Below are positions 33,965 through 45,055 of a stretch of 64,000 bases of DNA, one piece after another. Each line of letters opens with the position of its first letter. Position 1 is the stretch's first letter. Origin of the DNA: Anaspis maculata (Eukaryota > Arthropoda > Insecta > Coleoptera > Scraptiidae); NCBI GenBank assembly GCA_949128115.1, contig OX421961.1:128839050-128903049 (forward strand). Direction: 5' to 3'. The notes under the pieces were generated by a model, which saw only the letters and a list, made by a program, of their open reading frames with translations, did not search any database and had not been told where the DNA came from. Position numbers and translations under genes: made by a program.

Positions 33965-36900
33965 TTGTCTATCTCATCCTCCACGTTCTCGTTCTCTCCA
34001 AATCCGGATAACCAATTCATATCGTAAATTTGTTCCCAGAATAGGAATCTATCACGATCAAAATCGGAGAGCTCACGGTAGGCCGCACGTTTGGAGTCGA
34101 TTTCGAAATAATGAGTCAGCCTTTTTCCGTATGGCTGCCATGTCGCAATGGAGCCGTTCACTGGATTGGGGTTTCCGGTCCTGGCAAACCGAGCCCAGAT
34201 TCCGGTCATCAACTTGATGACCTTTTCTTCGGCCGAGTTTTTTTGCACCTTCAGTTTATCGTTTTTGAAGATATAGGCTAATTCATCACCGTGTCCAGCA
34301 CCTGCACAAGAGGAGCCTCCAAGAAGTTCTTCATGGCTACATTTTATCAACTCAAGATTCCGTCATTTTATCGCTAGATGCCTGTCCTAATTCTTGGTGA
34401 CTTACATAATTCTCTTGGTGGTATCAGCTTCACCACCTTCCACAATCCGGTTCCTTAGAATACCCTCACGAGAAGTAGTTCGGTTTGAAACCATATTGTG
34501 AAACCATCGACCGGTATGAGGCAAGTTTGAATGTTCAACTCCCGGTTGAACCAAAGAATTGATTCATGGAATAGCTATAACTGAGGACATTCTTCGGGAA
34601 ATCCTAGACCAATGCCAGCAGACTGTCCACAAAGAAGCCATACAAACTATGGTAAACCTGACATTTTGTTCAAAATCTTCCGTCAAAACATTCTCCCATA
34701 ATCTTTCGTGAAACCGCGTTTTTCATTGATCATCATGCTCGAATCTACTGCATAAAACTTTGAATTAACTACTCCATGATTGAATCTCTTGGTGTAACCG
34801 GGGATCAGTCACTTGGGCAACTTGGAATGTTATAATCTGTCAAGTTATTACATGTTGTTATGAGTTATGAGTTGTGCTTTTTATAGCAGGCATTGAATTG
34901 TAAATCGAGCATCGTAGCCCGCTTCACACGACCTCCGTTGCATTTCAAGTTTGTATTTGACATTTTTATTTCTGTCATCTTTCAAGTTAAAGTCAAATAC
35001 TTCACTTGCAATACAGATTCTCAAGAATGATATACTAATGAATGTTTAGCTCTGCATTCAGAATCGTTTTGCCTCGCGTTTTGCATCATCAAGCCTTAAT
35101 TACGTAGGTACCTGAGTTTCTCCTAGTAAAACCTGATCTGACAGACCTTTCCAAATTCACCTGCTAGGTTTTGTAAATGGAGGCGGCACATTTCCGACTT
35201 AGACTTGACTGAATCACTGTTGAGTTAATAACTTGACATTCGTTCGAGTGCGCGCCAACCAAAAATGTATGGTCAGGTATTGGTCACCACTACCGAACCC
35301 CAACACATCAGGGTAAAATTGAAAAGGTCTATTGGGATCTTGTCTGATCACACGATATTTGAAAATGGTGGTCACCTCGATACATTGAGCTGTCCTTGGA
35401 GCAGTTTTTTGTGTAGTTCAGTGCGAGATCAACGGAGAACTTGTACAGGTATACGTTTTCCGGATCCATGTCTTGAGCTAGATGACTGGCCAGATGTAAG
35501 GTTCCTATAACGTAACTCATGTCCGTCTCGATCTAAGAAGCCGAAAATACCGACTTCAGTCTTCACCACACTCGCTTCATAGACAAATCAAAGACATACC
35601 ATCTCCGGATAGCTATCGTGGAGGTAGCCAAGTTCCACCATAGAGTCTAGGTAAAAATTCACAACCGTATCGACTGTCTTGATGGCCTCTTTAAGTGTGC
35701 ACTGAGTTTGAGTGAGCCACAGTAATTTTTCTAAATATCTCGGGTGACGTCGCTCCATAAATTCGATTAGTGCCTCATTTGCGTTGAATCCAATGAGGAC
35801 TGGTATTTGCACTTCGTAAGTGTCTCCTTCAACCGCAAGCAAGTTGTTTTTCCGCCCAACTATGTGATTACCTACCTGAAATATAATGCGTTATTACATA
35901 ACTAACCTTGTCGATGCTGAATTGAAGGCCATAGCCATAGCCTAGTATTTTTTTGTAAACGCTCTATAACATAAGATTGTAAATTTTTGGCATTGAAATA
36001 TTGAACATTGGTTTGAAAATATGAGATGTACTATTCAAAAATATTGACGTTTTGTTTATCCCGTCAAAATGTGACACCCTAAATAACTGAAAATAATATC
36101 AGGCTATAGGTTTTATCAAACCATGTCTGATTTTCTCCTACATATTTTTTTCTATCTTAAACGAGAAGGCTGCTATGGGATAATTACGCTGGATGGACCA
36201 CCCTGTATATAATAACTTAGTTAGCTTAAGTTTGACAGAACTATTAAGACACAATAGATTCGACTACTTTGTAAAATGTGCAAAACTTATAATGAATGAG
36301 ATTGGGCAGACAATGGGCTAGGCGGTGAAATTGTTTTTTTTTTAATCGAAGTTTGTCTTTCTCGGGTTGAACTCACCCCAAGCATTGGATCAGAACAAGA
36401 TATCAATTTTTCCGCTGGCACTTTGCGTAGATACTCAACACAAGCTTTGTCATCGTCAAATTTTTCTTCAGGGCCAATCGTTTCGGCCACTTGCCTGAGG
36501 TCGTACTGGCGCCGTGGCAAAGTATGTTTCATGCTGTGTTCCATGCTGCTGCTCAATATCATTTTATGGAAATATTCACCTGGTTAAAATATCCACATAA
36601 CCATAGTTTCGACCATCTAACCCACAACAAACTCACCAGAATATGGGTCCATGGTTAACCATCGTATGAATGCACAACTCAAGCCTTGTCCGTAGGCGGT
36701 AATGTTGCCAGGACATCCTCCGAAATGTCTTATTTCTTTCTTCACGAATTCGAAGCCCTTGATTATGTCTTTGAGTCCGGCATCGCCGTGAATGTTAAGC
36801 TCCTTGTTCGGCTTTTGGAAGCCTGTGAAACCAAAAATGTCTTGTCTGTGAAACAGCACGACGAGCACAACGTCTTCAGCCATCAAGAACTCTCCTCCAT

Positions 36901-38266
36901 AAAAGACTTCAAATCGTTCAGGTAGCGCACTAGACATGAACACTATAACTGGTCTGGTGTAGTTTTCGTCAGACTTGTCAGGTCGCAGCTGTAAACCGAG
37001 TGTATCAAGAGTTTCATTTTATTGCTAGTCAAGTTACTAACGAACCTCTGGTGTATAAATGTCAACAAAAAGACAATCTTCTATGTTCTTCTTGTCACTC
37101 TTTTCCTTGTTATATCTCTTTATGTTTTTCTTCTTCCTCCTCTTGGTGTCTTCCTTGATGTTGTCGCTAGGACCAAAGTTTGAGACTTCAAGCGTAGGAA
37201 TTTCTTCAGGGTCCTATGTTAATAAGTACAATTTGAGTTAGGTATACACTCAGCTACATGGGCGCCCGGAGGGGGGGGCAAGGGGGGGCACTTGCCCCCC
37301 CCTGGCTCCGGAGCAGCTGAATAAATTCTTCCTTACAAAAAATTTTTTTTTTCGAGAAAGAAAAAAAAATTCATTTTCGAAAGAAAAATCTTTGAGAAGG
37401 TAATTTACATTTTCTTGAATTGTTAGAGCAATTTGAAATTTCATTAGGCTTCTAACTAAATTAGATAGCTACCCGTAAAGTCATAAAATAGGTAGATAGG
37501 TAGGTAGGTAGGTAACGATCTGCAATTTGGGCATTCCAGCTACCAGCTCCACTGCCCAATATAGGGTGAAATGATTATGTTATTTTTTCCGTTTGGTATA
37601 AACACTGTAAAGAGCTTTGGATTAAAAGCAGTTTATTATCAAAACATTTCTAAGAACTAATAAGCCACTAAAAAGCTGCAGACTGGTGGGGGCAGAGGGC
37701 TGCCGCTGTGCCTACCCTCTGCCTCTGCCTTAAATTTTCTAAACCTCTGGTTTAAAAGACTAGGGGTTTTTTCAAGATAATGAACGAGTGTAACTATTGA
37801 CCTGGCTATTTTGAAGTAAATTTTTATACATTTTGTACAAAATTACAAATTTTAATAAATTTCTCTAAAGTTAAGTTCAATTTTCAAATATATTTCCTTA
37901 TTTTTCGCACAATAATTATTATCACCATTATTATTATTATTCGAAAAAATTTTCGCCTGCGGCGCTAATCTAAAGGACTTCGCAAATTAGGCCAGGTAGG
38001 TATGTCTAACTAAAGCTTTTTGCCCCCCCCTGACAAAAATCCTGCGGGCGCCCATGCTCAGCTATGAAAACTTCTTGAAAAAAGATGATATTGCAGCTGC
38101 TACTAAGTTACTAGGTACTGACCGCAAATCGTAGGTCACCAACTGGCATTCGTGCATAGCGAATTTTCGTGAAACTGTAGTACTTGTTTTTTCCACCATT
38201 GTAGGAGCGCAGAAATCCCTGAACGGTGCCTTTGCTTGTGTACGCGAAAGCTGGTTCTCCGTTCAT
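33958..38266 (-). CDS. Esterase module F (type II), complete, predicted non-catalytic
   Basis: This is the first gene of the array. Seven exons are 38266-38123, 37213-37046, 36988-36637, 36579-36377, 35875-35600, 35532-35376 and 34301-33958, encoding about 547 residues, the usual family length. The start is the Met of MNGEPAF, as in B and D. A longer in-frame extension to 38374 exists but is not conserved. Landmarks are EDCLFVDI, DAGLKDI, FGGCPGN, YGQGLS (Gly at the nucleophile site), GFNANE and AGHGDELAY. Exon 2 bears the charged, low-complexity insert seen in B and D. Intron 1 is enlarged by an 800-bp hAT-like MITE and intron 6 is about 1.07 kb. The protein ends at TGA 50 nt before exon 1 of E, with no AATAAA between. 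Confidence 0.9.
37257..38056. mobile_element. hAT-like MITE in intron 1 of module F
   Basis: Termini are CATGGGCGCCCG at both ends in inverted orientation, each followed by G-rich or C-rich runs. It is flanked by an exact 8-bp direct repeat CTCAGCTA (37249-37256 and 38057-38064), diagnostic of hAT-type insertion. The interval is absent from intron 1 of B and D. No transposase is present. Confidence 0.85.
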
Positions 38267-38480
38267 GTTTACTCTTCTGTGATATGTTATACGAAAGGAA
38301 GTTTTAGCTTCAGATGTAATCAATAAATGAATACGTTTTTTGTCCAACTGAAAACTTCTTGATAAAGCTATCATATAAAGTTGCTAAAAAAGCCTGACCT
38401 CTCACTTGAATAAGAAGGCTGAGGATGTAGGCGGCCCATTACCCATGCTCAGTTTTGCATCCAGAAATTAATTTCTTTCA
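38267..38480 (-). promoter_or_regulatory. Upstream region of module F with TCAGT initiator-like site
   Basis: It is conserved with the region before D over its whole length. TCAGT is at 38351-38347 on the minus strand. A 1.84-kb palindrome begins 200 bp further upstream and may have separated the gene from older regulatory sequence. Confidence 0.45.
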
Positions 38481-38547
38481 TCCAATCCTATTAAATAATG
38501 CACGCATTATCATGCGCATACATGCCTGCATTTTTCAATAAGACTGG

Positions 38548-40388
38548 TAGTACGGACGTTAGGGGATCCAACCTTGCATTTCATCCCGATTCAGAACGTT
38601 TTTGCACGTGAGTAGTAGGTACCTATAGGTAATTTTTAAGAAGTGGTGCCCGATGGGACCCGCGACTGGCGTGCTTCCGAAGAGGTCGAAGGTCCAAAAA
38701 ATTACATATTTTGAAATCGTTGCTTTTTGATTATTTTTTTTGCTGGACTATAAATTTCCAGAAAGTGTCATGCACCCAGTGGCGTACCAAACGGCTGCAA
38801 AGGGGCCGAGATGCGATTTTTCACAAGTCTTATGGTAAACCTGACCTAACACTTTTTTTGACATTTGGTATCATTTCTGACCAAATCGCACATTCTGATT
38901 CCAAAAATGAGTATGAAATTTTGATAAAGACGTGTTTAAGCAGGTTTTATCATAAAAAACATAATTTTTCCCCCTCAAAATTGATGTTTTGTAATTCTGC
39001 TTCCATCACTGTTCAATGTTATTATAACTATGACTTTGACTTAGACAGTTGGTTTGGGCTATTTCACACGAAAATATCATTTGCTGAACTTTTTTCCCGT
39101 TTTCACAAAGTCACAGCATGATTTTGTTTCTTGAGATGTATCATGTCAAAGCTTGGATGTGACGAAACGTGCTATTTCAAGAAAAAATTAGGCTAGGATC
39201 AGAATGTAGCGTTGATTTGGTACTTCATTCATTTCGAGGCATGGAAATACTTTTTTCTATCAAACAAAATAAAAAAACTAAAATCGGAGTCGTATTTCAG
39301 TCATGACATCCTTTTTATTTCAACATTGCGAGCTTTTGGAATTAAATTTCTACATGATACACGTTTTGGAACAAAATTACCGTGTGACTTTGTCACATCG
39401 ATAGAAACCTCTGGTGTATGAAATTCATCTATAAAATAGTTCAATTGAAGAATCAATGTCAAAATTGTGATCATCAGTGTTTCGACCCACAATGGGAATG
39501 GAGCTCAAAAACGACAAATTCATAGGCCGAAACTTCGCGTTTTTTAGAAATTTATTCCGCAATGTCGGAAGAAAAACTATGTCATGACTGAAATACGGCT
39601 CCGATTCCAGTTTTTACTATTTGTTTCGATAGAAAAATTAATTTTTATGCCTTGAAATTAATAAAGTACCAAATCAAAGCCACATTTTGACCCTAGTCTA
39701 ATTTTTCCTGTGAAATAGCACGTTTCGTCACATCAAGCTTTGACATGATACATCTCAAGAAACAAAATCACTCTATGACATTGTGAAAACCGGAAAAAAG
39801 TTCAGCGAATGATATTTCTGTGTAGAATAGCCCAAACTAACTGACCAAGTCAAAATTATAGTTATAATAACATTGAACAATGCATGGTAGAAGTAGAATT
39901 ACAAAACATCAATTTTGAGGGTGAAAAAAATCATATTTTTTGATAAAACCAAGTCAAACACGTCTCTATCAAAATTTCATACTAATTTTTGAAATCAGAA
40001 TGTGCGATTTTGCCAGAAATAATACCAAACATGCCAAAAAAAGTGTTAGTTACGGTTTACCATAAGACTTGTGAGAAATCACACCTCGGCCCCTTCGCAA
40101 CCGTCTGGTACGCCACTGGTGCATGACACTTTCTGAAAACTTATTTCAATGTGTTCCTTGGCTTCGAAAATATGTGGTCCAACAAGAAAATTATGAAGGA
40201 AGCAACGATTTCAAAAATGGTAATTTTTTTGACCTTCGACCTCTTGGGGAGCACGCCAGTCGCGTGTCCCATCGGGGCATCACTTCTCAAAAATTACCTA
40301 TAGGTACCTACTACTTACGTGCAAAAGCGTTTTGCATCGGAATGAAATGCAAGGTTGGTCCTGATATGTGCCGCTAACGTCCGTACTA
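38548..40388. mobile_element. 1.84-kb palindromic element
   Basis: The left end TAGTACGGACGTTAG and right end CTAACGTCCGTACTA delimit two arms of about 800-900 bp that are inverted copies, with a centre near 39450. Inside each arm is CAGTGGCGTACCA, a hAT-type terminal sequence, so a smaller element may be built into the palindrome. TA borders both ends. It is non-coding. Confidence 0.85.
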
Positions 40389-40530
40389 TGGATAAAGCAT
40401 AGTATTCTACTCGCGGGTAATGGCTATTACTCAAACGGATGCTTCACGACACTGGCCAAGGCTCGTGCCGGCAAACTGCATCCTCATGAGTAAGAAGCAA
40501 TCATTACCCGCTTGTTGAATAATATACCGG

Positions 40531-42165
40531 GTGGCCATAAAAAACCGTGCTCGGAATTTCTTCTTCTGAAACTTTGATTTCGCCACCGATTTTATCGAAC
40601 TTTTTAACATTGGCTAGCCAATTAGCAAGGCTATAATTTCCGTATTCCAAATTGGCCGACATATCAAAATTCAAGATGAAAAAAAATTGAAGATTGAAAT
40701 GCAGAAAAGCCCCAGCTGATGAGCTGCATCGGGGAGTGGTCATGCACTGGCCGTGCCCCTTGTGGCAGATGGCAGAAACAATTGAAAATAGACCTTCATT
40801 TGTTGCTTTTTATTGAAAGCATATTATTCTCTTTTTACCAGGAAGTTGAAACCAAAATGTATTATGAAGGAATGGACCTTTCGTGTCAATTCAAGACCAG
40901 TGAAATCGGATCATTGACTGAAGAGCTATTGTGAGTTGAAGCGAAGCCTACTTTCCGTTTTTTTCATTTCTGCATAATTGATCCAAATTTAGGTACCTAC
41001 CCTGTCCGCCAATCCGTTATCTGCTTATTTCTCGAACGATTCTCTCAAATTTGGTATCAATGACTAGCCAATTGGACAGGCTATCTTTTTCATATGTGAG
41101 AATGACATACTTCTCAAAATCCAAGATGGCGGAAGCAATTGACAATATAATTTCTTTTGTCCTTCAAAAATAAGCAGAACGTCAAAACCAATAATTATTA
41201 TGAAGGAATAGACCTTCCTTGACAATCCAAGACCGCAACCAATCAAATCGGGTCGTCTGTTGAGGGGCTACGGCGAGTTAAAGCAAAGTCTACCTACCGG
41301 TTCCTTCATTCCCGCATAAATGACCCAAATTTAGGAATCCTGCCCGCCATGACCTCATTTTCCAACCGATTTTTCCAAATTTGGTATCAATAGCTAGTCG
41401 ATTGGACAGGCTGCCATTTTTCATAAAAGAAAATGGCCAACATGTAAAAATTCAAAATCGCGGGAAGTATTGAAAATGGGCCTTATTCGTCCTTGTTGGA
41501 ATAGAAAAACGGAAAGTAGGCTTCGCTTCAACTGGACGTAGCTCTTCATCAGATAATTCGATTTGATTGGTTGCTGTCTTGAATTGTCAAGGAAGGTCTA
41601 TTCCTTCATAACAATCATTGGTTTTGAATTGACTTTCCACTCATTTTTATTAAAGAGCAATTAGGACAAAAGAAATTCTATTTTCGATTGCTTCCACCAT
41701 CTTGGATTTTGACAGGTCTGTCATTTTGTCATATGAAAAAGGTAGCCTGTCCAATTGGCTAGCCATTGATACTAAATTTGAGAAAATCGGTTGAGAAATG
41801 AGCATATGGCGGAGTGGCGGGCAGGATACCTAAAGGGTCAATTATGCGGAAATGAAAAAAAAAACGGAAAGTAGGCTTCGCTCCAACTCGCAATACCTCT
41901 TCAGCAGATAACCCGATTTTATTGGTTGTGGTCTTTAATTAACAAGGAAGGTCTAATGTTCCATAATACATTATTGGTTTTGACTTTCTGGTAATTTTAA
42001 ATAAAAAGCAACGAGAACAAAAGAAGACCTATTTTCAATTGTTTCTGCCATCTTGAATTTTGGTATGTCGGCCATTTTGAAATACAGAAATGATAGCCTA
42101 TTCAATCGGCTATCCAATGCTGGAAAGTTTGATAAAATCGGTGAAGGAATCGAATAAGAGTTTCA
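40531..42165. mobile_element. 1.6-kb inverted-repeat element with internal repeats
   Basis: Blocks such as GGCTAGCCAATT, ATGGCGGAAGCAATTGA and GGAATAGACCTTCCTTGA recur two to three times in the left half and, inverted, in the right half, with a centre near 41500. The left end (ACCGGGTGGCCAT) and the right end are not clear partners, so limits are approximate. Confidence 0.65.
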
Positions 42166-42184
42166 GAAGGAAAAATTCAAAGCA

Positions 42185-42690
42185 TGTTTTTTTATAAAAT
42201 AAATATAAATAAATAGATATAGTTTATTATCATGAATTCTACAAGGGACAAAGATATATCGTCAACAAAAAAAAAAAAGAATTACATAATGCATTACAAT
42301 TACACAAATACAAAACATGGACATGAAATACACTCAAGCATAACAGAGTCATTCAAATACTCATCGAGGCTGTAAAACGACCTAGATGTCAGAAAATCTT
42401 TCAAGTTAGATTTGAACTCGTTTTTATTATGAATTTCTTTCAAATGGAGAACCCGGTACTATTATCGATTTGATCTGGCTGTTGCCGTGCCTTCAAAATT
42501 TTTCTCAGTTTATTATAAGAAAAAAATCCCACTGATAGCAGTATCTCGAATTTTTCCAAGGAATTTGGAGAAGGAAACGATTTATAGCTTGGGTATAAGA
42601 CTGTAATAATGTATTGCAGACCTAGGTTGAGTAAGCAATCTTATAGCCACAATTATTGATATCAAAGCGCCGTAACCGTGGTCCAAATAG
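42185..42690 (-). mobile_element. LINE 3' end
   Basis: Reading the minus strand, the last codons of a LINE-type ORF2 are visible in one frame (DFLTSRSFYSLDEYLNDSV), then a 3' UTR and an AATAAATA-rich tail near 42190. The motif FYSxDEYL is typical of insect non-LTR elements and also appears in the copy at 25106-25382. The 5' part is missing. Confidence 0.65.
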
Positions 42691-42764
42691 GATTAGTTTC
42701 TTACAAAAAATGGACACTACGATTTAGAAACAGGTAAGAAATGAGGAAACACTACCGCGTCGAC

Positions 42765-42980
42765 TACTGCGTACTTCCATATACTTCCGCACACTTCCAT
42801 GTACTTCCGAGCACTTCCATAGACTTCTGGCACTTCCAGGCACTTCCGTGCACTACTAGGCACTTCCACGCACTTCTAGGCACTTCCATGTACTTTCGAG
42901 CACTCCCATATACTTCCGCGCACTTCCATGTACTTCCGATCACTTCTTCCACATACTTCCAAACACTTCTCCCGCATACT
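42765..42980. repeat. 10-bp minisatellite CACTTCC(A/G)NG
   Basis: Some twenty units of 10 bp alternate CACTTCCATG- and TACTTCCGAG-like sequences. The repetitive open frames on both strands are by-products of the period. Confidence 0.85.
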
Positions 42981-42999
42981 TGCATGACTTCAAATTACA

Positions 43000-44208
43000 A
43001 TATGCCAACAAAAAATGTATACAAAGTGGACAAAGATTAGAAGCGTATGAAGGTCAGTGTTACGTGAGAAATGACTCTAGAATCGCGTGTCGGAGACTAG
43101 AATTAGTCAGAAACAATCATGAACTTTTTGAATAGTTATTCAAAAAAATTGATTTCAAACTAGCAATTTTTGAATTCTTGATTTTCCCGAAATCATATAT
43201 TTTATTTATTTTGAAGAAATATAGCAAATGAGGTAAGGTTTTTGATTGATTTGATTCCAACAAACACGGCAATGGGCTTGTTTCTCATGCTAATGTGCCA
43301 ACAAAAAATTTATACAGGGTGGACATGGACAAAGATCAAAAGCATATAAAGTCAGTGTTACGTGAAAAAATACTCTAGAATCGCGTGTCTAATGCTCCAT
43401 CTAGTGAGAAACGATCTCAAACTAGACGTATGAGTGAAAAAAAGGATGTTTTTTGAATTAGCGATTTTAAGATTTGTGATCTTGATTGAACAATTTTATT
43501 TCCGACAAACATTATGTGGGCTTTTTCCTCATGCTACTGTGCCTACAAACAATTTATACAAAGTGGACTGAGTTCAGAATCGTATAAAATTAGTGTTACG
43601 TGAAAAATCACTTCAGAACCGCGTGTCAGAGGCTCAAATTTGTCAGAAACGATCCGAAACCTGACGTGATTATATTAAAAAAAGGAATTTTTTTGAAATT
43701 GGCGATTTTGGGAATTTTTGGTGTTTCCAAAACCATGTACAGCGTGTTCAACAATGATTGTCCTTGCCGCCTTTTCGAAATTTAGCCCGCATTAGACATG
43801 CGCTGCTTCAATGAAATCATTTTGCAATACCGTGGTAACGAAGTTGATAGACGTCACGTCACATCATGACGTCACACTGACTGATATGGAATTTTAGGTT
43901 AACAGTGACGGCTCTGAGTCTCTGACTGCTGGTAAATAGTGTACAAGCAACCTGACCGAACGGGAATGGATCATACTTATTCTAATAATTTTAAATGAAC
44001 ACAGCATTGGGGAATGATTATTGACTTATTGGATTTCGACAAACAGGATCATAACCTTGTTTCTCATGCTACCATGTCTACAAACATATCATACAGGTGG
44101 ACGAAGATCAAAAGCGTATAGGGTCAGTGCTACGTGGAAAATTACTCTATAATGCGTGTCTGAGGCTCGATTTAGTCAGTAACGATCCGAAACTTGACGT
44201 GTAAGTAT
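43000..44208. repeat. Tandem repeat of about 260 bp, four copies
   Basis: Copies start near 43000, 43291, 43530 and 44065, each with TGCCAACAAAAAATTTATAC-like, GTCAGTGTTACGTGA and TCTAGAATCGCGTGTC blocks. The interval 43740-44040 between copies 3 and 4 contains GACGTCACGTCA-like sequence but no recognised feature. The gypsy element at 44209 sits in the fourth copy. Confidence 0.7.
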
Positions 44209-44690
44209 TGTTACGTATTTCGCGTACGGGTTCGATCATAATCGAGACAATTTTGTCAAAACACACACTGTTTTCTACTGCGTACTACAATAAATTCACG
44301 CCAACAATTATTTACGCTTGAGAATATCGCTGAGACTATCGCCTCTATCCGCTCGCTACCACTTTGCATTTGATACTGGTGCTGTGGGCAATCCATGATA
44401 TTTCTATATCCCTCTGACCAGCGGGAAGTTCTCAAACTTTTCATCGTCCTACAGCAAATTGCACAGTGACCCGGCATATGATATCTAGGCGATTCCCGAA
44501 AAATCATACACCCCACGTCTGCTTCCCGTGTGTTCTGAAATGTCGACACTTCCGCTGAAATGAACGGATGTATCTCAACCCACTGCTGAAGTCTCCGTTC
44601 AGTTTCACGGGGAAAAGTCTACATGCGTGTTCTGTAATGCACTAGAATGCTCCGTACTTGTACACTACGACCTGACGAGAAGTAATACTT
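44209..44690 (-). repeat. 3' LTR of the gypsy element
   Basis: It matches the 5' LTR (GTACGCGAAATACGTAACA end, AACACACACTGTTTTC, TATTTACGCTTGAGAATATCGC). Its first about 45 bp are lost in the deletion that fuses it to mid-integrase. Confidence 0.75.
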
Positions 44691-45055
44691 CAAAACGGCT
44701 AATCAAATTATCCACCAGCACTCTCGCCACTGTAGAACCCTCTTGGTTGGGTAGGACGTACGCTTCCGGCCACTTGCTAAAGTAGTCCATGGCAACCAGA
44801 GTGTACTTGTTGCCATCTTCCGTTGCCGGGAACGGGCCAGCCACATCGATCGCGATGCGTTCAAAAGACGCTCCAACATTGTAAGTCCTCAGCTTCCCTC
44901 GGCTGCGAGTTCTTGGTCCTTTGCTGGCGACACCATGTTTCCACGTCGTTCCGGCAGTTCACCCAGTAGAACCGCTCGCGCACCTTGATCAAAGTCTTGT
45001 CCACCCCAAGGTGCCCTTCAGTGACGCCATCATGCATTTCCTTCAGGACTGCCAC
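44690..45055 (-). pseudogene. Gypsy integrase: zinc-binding domain and start of core
   Basis: The frame shows the HHCC-type zinc domain (HDGVTEGHLGVDKT, then FYW and CRQQ, with a Cys changed) and the first part of the catalytic core (IDVAGPFPATEDG, first catalytic Asp; VAMDYFSKWPEAY). A short frameshift near 44890 separates the two. The core stops before the second Asp, where the sequence passes into LTR. It is inactive. Confidence 0.8.

Noticed and set aside
38111..38374. Longer N-terminus for module F starting at 38374
   Set aside because: The extension is not conserved in B or D. D has a stop just upstream of the shared Met, so the shared MN start at 38266 is preferred.
42764..42985. Repetitive open frame (WKCAEVYGS type) that looks like a repeat protein
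   Set aside because: It is produced by the 10-bp minisatellite read in three frames. There is no start context, no splice sites and no flanking coding sequence.
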